DNA of 64,000 nt from Macrocybe gigantea (taxonomy: Eukaryota; Basidiomycota; Agaricomycetes; Agaricales; Callistosporiaceae). Shown here one piece after another: positions 50,201 to 58,326 of this stretch. The DNA lies in contig SJRY01000236.1 in NCBI GenBank assembly GCA_011319805.1, positions 62,001 through 126,000 on the forward strand, written 5' to 3'. A program made the translations under genes and the position numbers. The notes below the pieces were generated by a model. That model saw only the letters and a program-made list of their open reading frames with translations. It ran no database searches and had not been told where the DNA came from. Position 1 is the first letter of the stretch. Each line of letters opens with the position of its first letter.

Positions 50201-50666
50201 CCTCCCGCGGATTATCGCCAGCTTCGTTAGACTTGATGAGATCCAAAGCCTTTTGCGTACTCTCCCGGAGCGGAGCAGAACGTTTTGCTTCTTTTGACAA
50301 GGCAATTGTTTCCAATGCCGTCGAGATGAGAACGACTGAGACGCTGTGTCCTTTGGAGATAGTAAGCGATCGTCTATGAGATGCGGAGCGGGGCGAAGAC
50401 GAGAGACTAGCGCGGGGCGGTCTTGGAGGAGGCTCATCACTATCGCTAAGTTGAGGGGAGCTGTGCTGGTCGACCGACATTCGCGAATCCTCGACCATTT
50501 GATTCGACTCGTTCACCTGAATGGCATGCATAGACCTCAATTCGGCATTGTCGAACCCCTCGTCGTTTGGGGCCCCGTGCCCATTAGCTCGCACAACTTC
50601 CAAATCACTTGGGTCTTGAGGTATAGTAACACTATGACCATTTGGTATTTTTGCCTGAATGACCAT
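44231..50666 (-). CDS. SEC7: SEC7/BIG-type Arf guanine nucleotide exchange factor
   Basis: A giant Arf-GEF of roughly 1,800 residues acting at the trans-Golgi. The N-terminal DCB region has [20 protein letters not shown] with [14 protein letters not shown]. The HUS box region contains the typical [15 protein letters not shown] stretch. The Sec7 catalytic domain includes [40 protein letters not shown], the glutamic finger in [11 protein letters not shown], and [20 protein letters not shown]. The HDS domains follow and the protein ends [15 protein letters not shown], with the stop at 44231-44233. Every intron I checked kept frame. The ATG at 50666 is the most upstream in frame; a second in-frame Met about 45 residues later ([11 protein letters not shown]) may be the real start. 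A small gene on the same strand stops only six bases before the first of these starts. Confidence 0.94.
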
Positions 50667-50672
50667 TCTCTG

Positions 50673-51014
50673 TCAGTATATGCCTGCTCTGAAGTAATAT
50701 TGAATGGCGCCCACTCCCTCTGGGTAAACTGATGACAATGTTCGGAATCCTCTGTTCGGGTGTAGGTCGGCCAATTCTAATGCATTGTCATGTTGCAAAG
50801 GTAGTGAAGAATTGTCGTGAGGTGGTGATGGGGGTAATGGGACATTAGATGGATCCTGAACCGCTCCATGCAACGAAGGCTTCCACAAGAGACGATTGGG
50901 TGGGAGTTGTCGGCCTCTGGTGAGGTATACAAACCACTGTGAAAGTGAAGTGACACGTGACGAATAACCAGAAATTCGCCGATTAGATACCTCTTTAATC
51001 TCCATCTTCGTCAT
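50673..51014 (-). CDS. Small unrecognised protein, six bases upstream of SEC7
   Basis: I do not recognise this protein. Starting at the ATG at 51014 and removing one 55-nt intron (GTATCT to TTTCACAG), it reads MTKMEIKEWFVYLTRGRQLP, then PNRLLWKPSLHGAVQDPSN, VPLPPSPPHDNSSLPLQ, DNALELADLHPNRGFRTLSS and VYPEGVGAIQYYFRAGIY, about 98 residues. It is rich in Pro, with no clear signal peptide or membrane helix. The composition and the clean intron suggest a real gene. The stop is at 50673-50675 and the first possible SEC7 ATG at 50666, so the two may share a transcript. The alternative is that it is a 5' exon of SEC7, but I found no donor that would fuse the frames. Confidence 0.5.
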   Translation of the reverse strand: MTKMEIKEVSNRRISGYSSRVTSLSQWFVYLTRGRQLPPNRLLWKPSLHGAVQDPSNVPLPPSPPHDNSSLPLQHDNALELADLHPNRGFRTLSSVYPEGVGAIQYYFRAGIY

Positions 51015-51025
51015 ATTCACCCAAC

Positions 51026-52403
51026 ATGGCCCCTTGTGCCCCTTCTGCTCCGTAGAAGCCTCCCAAGCTGTCTTTCATCCATCAGAACCTGTTTCCGAAG
51101 AAGCGATCAGCGTCCAAGGACCGAATTTCGAAAATGACTTGTCGCTACAAAGTTTCCTCCAAGCGTATGAGAGGATTGGTTTTCAAGCCACAAGCTTGGG
51201 AAAGCAATTGAAGTAGTCAATAAAATGGCATGCAGTTTGTTGCATGAAGTTATTTTTACTTATCAAGCATTCCTAGAGAAACTGGCGTCTCTCCGACGAG
51301 GAGATCACCGAAGACGAGTCGAGCGAGTACCCTTCACAAGAGGTACTCCAAAAGATCCGGTGCAGCATCTTCCTCGGCTATACATCCAATTTGGTATCGT
51401 CAGGTCTGCGCGAAGTCATTCTATATCTCGTGAAACACAAACATGTATCTGTTCTTGTGACGACCGCTGGTGGAATCGAAGAAGATTTCATCAAATGCCT
51501 CGGGAAAACGTATCTCGCGGACTTTAATCTCGACGGTGCAGACCTGCGGAGGCGTGGAATGAACCGTATCGGTAATCTGGTTGTGCCGAACGATAATTAT
51601 TGCAAGTTCGAGGACTGGCTGACGCCGATCCTTGATACCATGCTCCAAGAACAAAAAAGCACAGGAAAGGTCTGGAGCCCAAGTTCCTTCATCCGAAGGC
51701 TAGGGAAAGAAATTAACAATGAGGAATCGATATATTATTGGGCGTATAAGGCACTGCTCCCGTATCTTTTCACATTTCGCATATGGCATGCTGAACCTTC
51801 TGCTCTCAGAACGACATTCCCGTATTTTGCCCTGCCCTGACCGATGGTTCCATCGGAGACATGATTTATTTCCACTCTTTTCGCTCGCCCGGTCTTGTGC
51901 TTGACCTTGTGCAAGATATACGTGAACTCAACGAACATGCTCGGAAGTCACGCAAAGCTGGGATGATCATCCTTGGCGGCGGCGTTTGCAAACACCAGAT
52001 TGCCAATGCCATGCTCATCGTACATATGCACCTTCTTCATGCGTAACGCTCGACGATGACCTGTGTTTACAGCGGAATGGTGCAGATTACTCTGTATATA
52101 TCGTGAGCCGTCCGTCATGTGGATATGTACTCTCTGATTTTAATGATTCACTCCACTATCAGAATACTGGACAAGAGTTCGACGGGTCCGACTCAGGTGC
52201 ACGCCCAGATGAGGCGGTTTCTTGGGGCAAAATCCGAGCGAGCGCAGAATCGGTCAAGGTTTATTTGCCGTGCACCCGCATGCCGCATCACTTCTGACAG
52301 TCCGACTTAGGTGTTTGCGGACGCGACACTCGTCTTTCCTATGCTGGTGGCGGCGACGTTTGCGAATCAAAGCAGTTCCTCCCCTTCAAGTAAAGCAATA
52401 TGA
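51026..52403 (+). CDS. Deoxyhypusine synthase
   Basis: This enzyme transfers the aminobutyl group of spermidine to a lysine of eIF5A, the first step of hypusine formation in the cytosol. Family blocks are [60 protein letters not shown], the NAD-site [51 protein letters not shown], and the C-terminal [20 protein letters not shown] with [18 protein letters not shown]. Two introns use GC donors (51228-51276 after NKM; 51751-51809 after YWAYK). Two frame breaks are present. One lies between 51033 and 51050 near the start, where MAPCAPSAP and [14 protein letters not shown] are offset. The other is at the AAA at 51201-51203, where one added A gives [12 protein letters not shown]. With these allowed for, the enzyme is complete. 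Confidence 0.92.
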
Positions 52404-52483
52404 TCTGATAGACTAGAATGGACATCCATCTACTGTTGCCCTCCGCCTACTTCTACACGTAAGTTCAAACTCAAAGCTCGAAA

Positions 52484-53455
52484 CTATGCACGGAACATAC
52501 CATCCAACTCCTCTGACCACAGAATCAAATCGTCCCGCAAGAGCTGAAGGATGCTTAGGGAGTCTCGCAGACTCTGGTCAATGACTTGACTTGTCAAGTC
52601 CAGGGAGGAAACCGCATCGTCGAAGGCGCTTTTAGCGAGGTGACATGCCCTTTCCGGACTTTTCCACACATCTGGGACTATAAGCAGCTACCGTAATGAC
52701 GAATATGGTACAAAACTCACCGTGGTAAAACACAGCGAAGTTCAAAGCCAGGCCTAACCTCGTCGGATGTAGAGGATCCAGCGTGGCAAGGGCGTGCTTA
52801 TAGGCCAGGATGTACGCGTTGAGTGAAAGTTCTGAAAAACGAACTTTATCCCTGCTCTGGCAAACCTCGGCAAGGTAACGGTAATAATCTCCCTCCCTGA
52901 AGAGTCTCCGATTGAGTCGCAAGAAGCGGGCTTGGTGAGGCCGGGCCTTACATCTTGCAATAAAAGACACTTTCCTCCCCGTGCTTGGCTGCTGGTATGA
53001 GCTTGCTGTCAATGATTTGCACTATGCTTTTGCAGACATGCACGAGCTCGCGTTCGATTTTGAGTCTCTGTTGGCGAATCAGAAAATGCTGCTTCGACGA
53101 TGCCGGTGGGTTGATTGGCATTTTTTCCATATTTTCGATAATTCGCCAGCTGCTCCGAAGGGCATTTGTGATGTTTTTGTAGGCTATTGAGAAGAGGTTG
53201 CGTTCTTCGATAGTGAGTTTGCCCTTAAACTGGTCAATTATTGCTTTGACATGTTCGACCACGTCTAATTCGAAAACCACGACTGAGATTCAGGTTGTTG
53301 GAGGCCGGGAGACGTGTCGCACCCTCGTGTCTTTCGGCTTCGCTGGCAAGAGTAGCAAGAAATACTCTTTCCGCCCTTGTTAGAACAGCCTAGGTCATTG
53401 CAGTTGAGCATGCTGTCCGGAAACCATATTGAACGAAGCCACTGACGGGAACCAT
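52484..53455 (-). CDS. Divergent 14-3-3 protein
   Basis: A 14-3-3 fold with unusual sequence. I chose the ATG at 53455, which gives MVP and a 57-nt intron before AVLTRAERVFLATLASEAER. Then follow HEDVVEHVKAIIDQFKGKLT, EERNLFSIAYKNITNALRSS with WRIIENMEKMP, SKLIPAAKHGEESVFYCKM, GDYYRYLAEVCQSRDKVRFS, RLGLALNFAVFYHEVW and ERACHLAKSAFDDAVSSLD, ending LQLLRDDLILWSEELDG. The phosphopeptide-binding Lys of AYKN, the Arg of LRSSWR and the Arg-Tyr of YYRYLAE are kept. The second basic residue before SSWR is Leu, and the loop after helix C is longer and non-acidic. Housekeeping fungal 14-3-3 proteins are much closer to the consensus, so this is probably a lineage-specific paralogue. The first exon and last few residues are the least certain. 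Confidence 0.78.
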
Positions 53456-54539
53456 TAATGTGAGCTAAGGCAAGAGGCAACCCTGCATGCTCGCGATATC
53501 CATGCGCCTTTTGTATTGTGGATGGGTAAGGGTTGCGCCTGGAGTGCTGCAACGTGTTCAAAGCACCTGGCCTTCATTTTGTTTGAGGAGAGAATGCAAA
53601 AGGCAATTGAACACGAACCGCTAGGTATCTGTGATCATTTTCTTATAGAGTCCGGATACATTACAGCGTGGTAGACGCAGTCCGAATATTTTTGCAATGA
53701 GGACAGATTAAAGATCGCCATAGATGGAGAAAGCATCTCAATGCTCTCGGTGACTCTGAGCACTTTCACATCGAACTGAAGCTATCCCTCGTTGATCTCT
53801 GGAGAGTTATGCACAGGAGAGGATTCATTAATGAATGCGAATTAAATGACCATCTCGATCGACGGATCTGATCATAGCAAACGAGCGACTCATTTCCGAC
53901 CGTAGTACATCGTTCAAGCAATTAACGTAGGCTGCGTTATATAGAATGCAGGACTCAAGAAAATCTTCCTCCCACACGTTGAGCCATGCTTCGCTCGCTC
54001 GTTACGTCGCTTGTTGGTAGGGTGGCAAACGGTGTCGCAACAGTGGTGAGCTTGGATGAGACTGATGAGGGACGATATGAAATCAGTTGATCGTGAAACT
54101 CCAACCTTATGAGACGTCGCCCTGCACCCTAACAAGAAGCGCGATGGACGCGAGCGTCCGAAGGTCGCCTGAACGCTGGAAGGATTGCAGAGTCTGCGAT
54201 GGAGTGTCAAAGCAGATCGCATTTGATGGACGCAGGTACTGCGGCACTTACTTCGAGGTCTGCTTGAGGAAGTGGGGGAATGTCAAAGCGAAGGGATCAT
54301 CCGATTGTCCTTTTTGTACTTCGAACAGAACCCTACTACTGAATTTATCAAATCTACATCGGTGAACGTGTATACTGTACTAAGCACGATACTCGGCTGA
54401 AGACGCGATCGATTAGCGATAACAGCATAAGGCGCTGATCCGAAAACACAGTGGCCAGCCACGTCTTGGATCCGCGAATTCTCACAGAGTGATTGATAGC
54501 TTCACGGGAAGGAGTTCATGTAAAATGTCTTTGTCTGAA

Positions 54540-54553
54540 CCAGTTCGAACTGG
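54540..54553. repeat. 14-bp perfect palindrome
   Basis: CCAGTTCGAACTGG reads the same on both strands. It lies about 270 bp upstream of the CNBP start. It could be a dimeric factor site; no known fungal consensus is assigned. Confidence 0.5.
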
Positions 54554-54684
54554 CTCGCCGTAAGCTCGGTCCGGTTTCTGCCCGAGTTTAGGGCCGGGTT
54601 GCGCCCTCCATGTCGAAATTCTCCGTCTGTCATTCCATAGCGCCTACCAACAACGACCATCACTCGTCATCACACCCCCTCGTC

Positions 54685-54702
54685 TTTTTTTTTAAAAAAA
54701 AA
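54685..54702. promoter_or_regulatory. T9A9 symmetric poly(dT:dA) tract in the CNBP promoter
   Basis: Nine T are followed directly by nine A, about 117 bp before the CNBP start. Poly(dA:dT) tracts exclude nucleosomes in fungal promoters, so this likely marks an open promoter. The perfect symmetry is unusual. Homopolymer lengths in this assembly may not be exact. Confidence 0.45.
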
Positions 54703-54818
54703 GGAGGAGAGGTTGAGAGCTAGTGGTTTGCTGAGAGAGGGAGAAGCGAGGTATTGCTGATCATTCTCTAAATATGCCGTTCGTCTCATGCGCTAGTGCA
54801 GTTAAGAGTGCTCTGAGA

Positions 54819-55646
54819 ATGGCTTACCAGTTTTCCAGGAAGGGATGCTTCAAGTGTGGCAACCGTACGTTATCGTGTTCTGAAGTTTTGCTTCAACTTG
54901 CTCAAGTTGTAAATGTATTGCAGTTGGCCATATTGCCGAGAATTGTTCTTCTGAGCAAAGGCTTTGTTACAACTGTCGGCAGCCAGGACACGAATCATCG
55001 GCCTGCCCTTCACCTCGTACTGTGCTGCTAAACAATGCTATTCATGTGGAGGTGTCGGTCATATTCAAGGTGTGAGCATCAGTCTGCCCTTGGCATTCAC
55101 TTCTGACTCCTTCTGCAGCGGAATGCCCCAGCCTCAGGGTCCAACAGGGTGGCAATCAGAAATGCTATGTGAGGTCTTCCCCTCCCTGAATTGTTTCGCC
55201 TTTTGACTCATGGAATCGCAAAGAACTGTGGACGGTTTGGTCATATTGCTCGCACTTGTCCAACGGCACAGTCGGGAACAATGGTTTCGCCTCCCGCGCA
55301 CCCCCCCAGGCCGTGCATTGAATACTTCGACCTTACCCCCGTCAAGTGCTACCGCTGCGGGGGGCCAAACCACATGGCAAGGTGAGACATCGTCCCCCGT
55401 ACTGCGCTAGCATTTCTGTCTAATAACAGGACTGTAGGGATTGTCTCGCCGCTCCTGGAAGCTTTGTCAGCGACGTTAGTACCGCAGCAAATGCTAACAA
55501 AAACAAGACTTGCTACAAGTGTCAACAAGAGGGTCATGTTAGTCCAAGGTTTTTCAGATCAGCGACACCACGAAATTAATCGTCGAGTCCTTTTTCTTTT
55601 TCAGATTGCAAGGGATTGTCCCGAGAACGCTGAATTTGCGGCCTGA
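54819..55646 (+). CDS. CCHC zinc-knuckle nucleic-acid-binding protein, CNBP/GIS2/Byr3-type
   Basis: MAYQFSRKGCFKCGN at 54819 begins a chain of zinc knuckles with almost no other sequence: CFKCGNLGHIAENC, CYNCRQPGHESSAC, CYSCGGVGHIQAEC, CYNCGRFGHIARTC, CYRCGGPNHMARDC and CYKCQQEGHIARDC, ending PENAEFAA. Six or seven tandem knuckles is the CNBP/GIS2 layout. These proteins bind single-stranded G-rich RNA/DNA and promote cap-independent translation, and they localise to stress granules. An in-frame upstream ATG at 54774 would add 15 residues; the downstream start fits the family better. There is one frame break near 55018-55025: CPSPRT and AAKQCYSCGGVGH are offset by one base, with no space for an intron. 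Confidence 0.88.
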
Positions 55647-55846
55647 GTATGGTACTGAATGCGTCCTTTGAGTGTTGTGCTTTCCGGACTCGACCCGTTG
55701 TATTCGTAGTTCTTCATGAAGAAGTCGAATAGCCTTCTTCCGTTATCATATGAGTTTTATGCTGTGATGAAGGCTACCCATGTCTTCAAAATTTTGCTAT
55801 TTGTTTGTTGTAATTGTCGCTGCCTTCGCACCAACCTTTCATTCCT

Positions 55847-56570
55847 ATGAGTCGACTCGCATCGTACTCGAACATATACAGACGATGCCGCTATCATAAA
55901 AGGACGCTTTTTACGTTTCCCGGTGTTTCATCGGAACCTCAGAGGTATCAAGAACACAAAATATTTCCGTGAGTCCGCTTCGCTTGGTTGGTTGTATTCT
56001 ACACATGAGAATCTGACAGGGCGCAATCAGGTATACCCCAAAGGACCTCTACGAAATCGTAGCGGATGTTGGCTCGTATCCTCAATTCGTTCCTTTTTGT
56101 GTCGGTTCTCGAGTATTAGACTCCGCATTGAGCTCGAGCAAGATACAGGCCACCTCAACACCCAAGCCATTCGTCATGGAAGCTGAGTTGACCGTCGGTT
56201 TCCTGCACTTCAAAGACAGCTACGTGAGCCAGGTCAGATGCATGCCCTACAAGTCGGTCGAGGTCTGGTTCCTGTCCCTGTCGTGAAGTGATGTGCCCAG
56301 CCATGGCTAACGCTCTGCTGCTGGAATGCAGGCTGTGCATCATCATCAACACCGCTTTTCAAAACGCTATCAACAATATGGAAGTTTGAACCAGCCACGC
56401 CGGCGTCGAACTCAAAAGTCGCGACTCTCGTCACATTGGATCTGGCTTATGCTTTTTCGAATCCGGTCTACGCAACTGTATCATCGACATTCTTTGGTCA
56501 AGTTTCAAAGCTTATGGTGGATGCATTCGAGCAGCGATGCATCGAGATTTACGGACATGGCAATAAATAG
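55847..56570 (+). CDS. COQ10: COQ10, mitochondrial coenzyme Q-binding START protein
   Basis: The start MSRLASYSNIYRRCRYHKRT is a basic, Arg-rich mitochondrial presequence. The START-like domain has YTPKDLYEIVADVGSYPQFV, PFCVGSRVLDSALSS, MEAELTVGFLHFKDSYVSQV, RCMPYKSVE, STPLFKTLSTIWKFEPATP, TLVTLDLAYAFSNPVY and STFFGQVSKLMVDAFEQRC. This is the COQ10 pattern, a ubiquinone-binding protein needed for efficient respiration and Q biosynthesis. Two introns are expected. There is one frame break just after the second acceptor, at 56333-56337: the protein requires A-V-A-SSSTPLF, but the sequence is one base short (GCTGTGCATC). The family match is otherwise full length. Confidence 0.88.
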
Positions 56571-56727
56571 ACATATCATCATGGAATCTGGCGAGATATC
56601 CCGGCTCGCACTTGGCTCGCACTTTTTGAGCTTCGCAGGCCACATTGAATACATTGATTGATTCCCAGGAAAGTATGTTGCGGAACATAACATAAGGCTG
56701 GCACGTTCCAAATTTGAATGATATTCA

Positions 56728-58091
56728 TCACAATTTCGACCTCATGGCTCGAATTTTGAAGCCCAGACGAGGAAAATGGCAATGGAATTGTCCACGAGAA
56801 CCGCGCACCTCAATCACGATCTCTTCTAAATCGAGACCAACAAGGGTGCCTACAGTGGGGTAATTTGAGGCTAGAACGACGGCCGGATTCATCAGTGACA
56901 ATTGTGCCAATAGAACAGAGAATCACCTGTGTCGACAGGAGCGACTTGCACAATATCTTGATGGCGAAGCCCAAGGCGCTCCGCTTCCGTGTTGTCAAAG
57001 ACAAGTGGGGCGTCATGCTGTGACGATGCCAAGCAAGATGCTGCTTCAGCACCACTGATGACTTCTGGTTCGGCTCGCTCGATTCGTTTCTTTTTCAAAA
57101 AGCCCGTCATCCGGTCGGCCCACTAAATCGTTTTAGTGTAAGTTGGTGAAAACAAATGACGGAAAAAGTATTGTTAACCTCGATAATGAAAGGAAAACGA
57201 TGGCTTTCGAAGATAGGTTTGGCATGACGGAGTGTTCGCAGCCAGCTGACAAGGAAATGCAGTGACACATCTGCTAAACTGGGAAGCTCCGTGTCAAAAA
57301 GCCACAGCCTGCCATCTTTCAGATGTTCTTCTATTAATAGCTAACATCAGTCAGAAGGTGATCATTCACCGAGCGACTTTTATTCACCAGATGCGCAGAG
57401 AGTGTGCTGAGGGCGTTCTGGCGTTGTGAAATAATGTGGTCGGGATCAATAGGACGGCCGAAGAACTGGAAGAGGATGGGTCGTTTCTGCATGACTGGTT
57501 GAGACAAAGGCCGCACCAAGCTTCTATCGCCAACAAATTCCTTGGGCATTTTATCCCAAGGCAGGAAAGCGGTCGCCAGAGGGAAGAACGTGTTTTCGAA
57601 ATAATACCTAGCAATCGCCTTGATCAAGACGGTGTCCGGGCTTGCACCATGTTTGCTCAAAGGGAATAAGGTTCCGTAGCCAGCGGCTGCCGGAAAGCGT
57701 CGTTCCAGCGCGGACGCTATGAGACTGGAGGAAATGTAAGAATTCAATATGTCCGGAAGTGAACAGTCGCCGACGTCGTGTCACAATACACGTCATTTCC
57801 AATTGCCAGTATTGGGATTCTGCGGTAGGAAATGCCCAGATAATCGGTTATCTCAGGCCGCGGCAGTGTCATGGAAACCTGTGTAGATGTTGAACGGAAT
57901 CTTCAAGGGATTTCGATGAAGAAAAGGCGAACGTTGACCCGCCTGTGAGGAATATTCTTGATGAGAAGGACATTATCAATCTTGACCGAGAACGGTGATG
58001 CGTCGTAACTGTGGCACATATTAATATGTGGTCCATGAACTGGCAGATGATGCGCTCACCGGTATAGGATGACAGGGGGCAACGACGCCAT
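56728..58091 (-). CDS. Glutathione S-transferase-like protein with fungal C-terminal extension
   Basis: The ATG at 58091 gives MASLPPVILYR and, after an intron, YDASPFSVKIDNVLLIKNIP, a thioredoxin-fold GST N-terminal domain. RPEITDYLGISYRRIPILAI with GNDVYCDTT follows, then a helical C-terminal domain (LIASALERRFPAAAGYGTLF, FPLATAFLPWDKMPKEFVGD, FDTELPSLADVSLHFLVSWL). A further extension of about 150 residues (QHDAPLVFDNTEAERLGLRH, QDIVQVAPVDTG, VGLDLEEIVIEVRG) ends KIRAMRSKL. The N-terminal GST domain plus this extension (the DUF7962 type) is a fungal arrangement of unknown substrate. The gene is close to COQ10 in convergent orientation and head-to-head with chitin synthase (235 bp). I saw no frame break. 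Confidence 0.78.
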
Positions 58092-58326
58092 GGTGGCACT
58101 CTAACGACATTTGCATGACGAGGTTAAATAGCGCTTCAGCCGGTTAGGACGTAGCCGGCCAAGATGTCGCGGTACATATCAAGTGGCGGTGGCCGGGGGT
58201 GGGATGGTAACTAGCGGTGTCAAGGAACGTAACATCGCCCCCGTTGCAAACAAAAGCCTTCTTCAACGGTCGCTTTCTGTTCTTCCACCGCACTACTGAC
58301 GCCTCCTCCTAGCTAGCTAGCTGGTC

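Larger units (their letters stand above)
53456..54818. other. Gene-poor stretch, about 1.36 kb
   Basis: This lies between the 14-3-3 start (-) and the CNBP start (+), so it holds two promoters. Open frames here are short and show no family resemblance, including a Cys-containing one at 54087-54365. It contains a 14-bp perfect palindrome (54540-54553) and a T9A9 tract (54685-54702). No tRNA or transposon ends were found by eye. Confidence 0.5.

Noticed and set aside
54087..54365. Cys-containing open frame, possible zinc protein
   Set aside because: Cysteine spacing fits no known motif, and there is no supporting exon structure.
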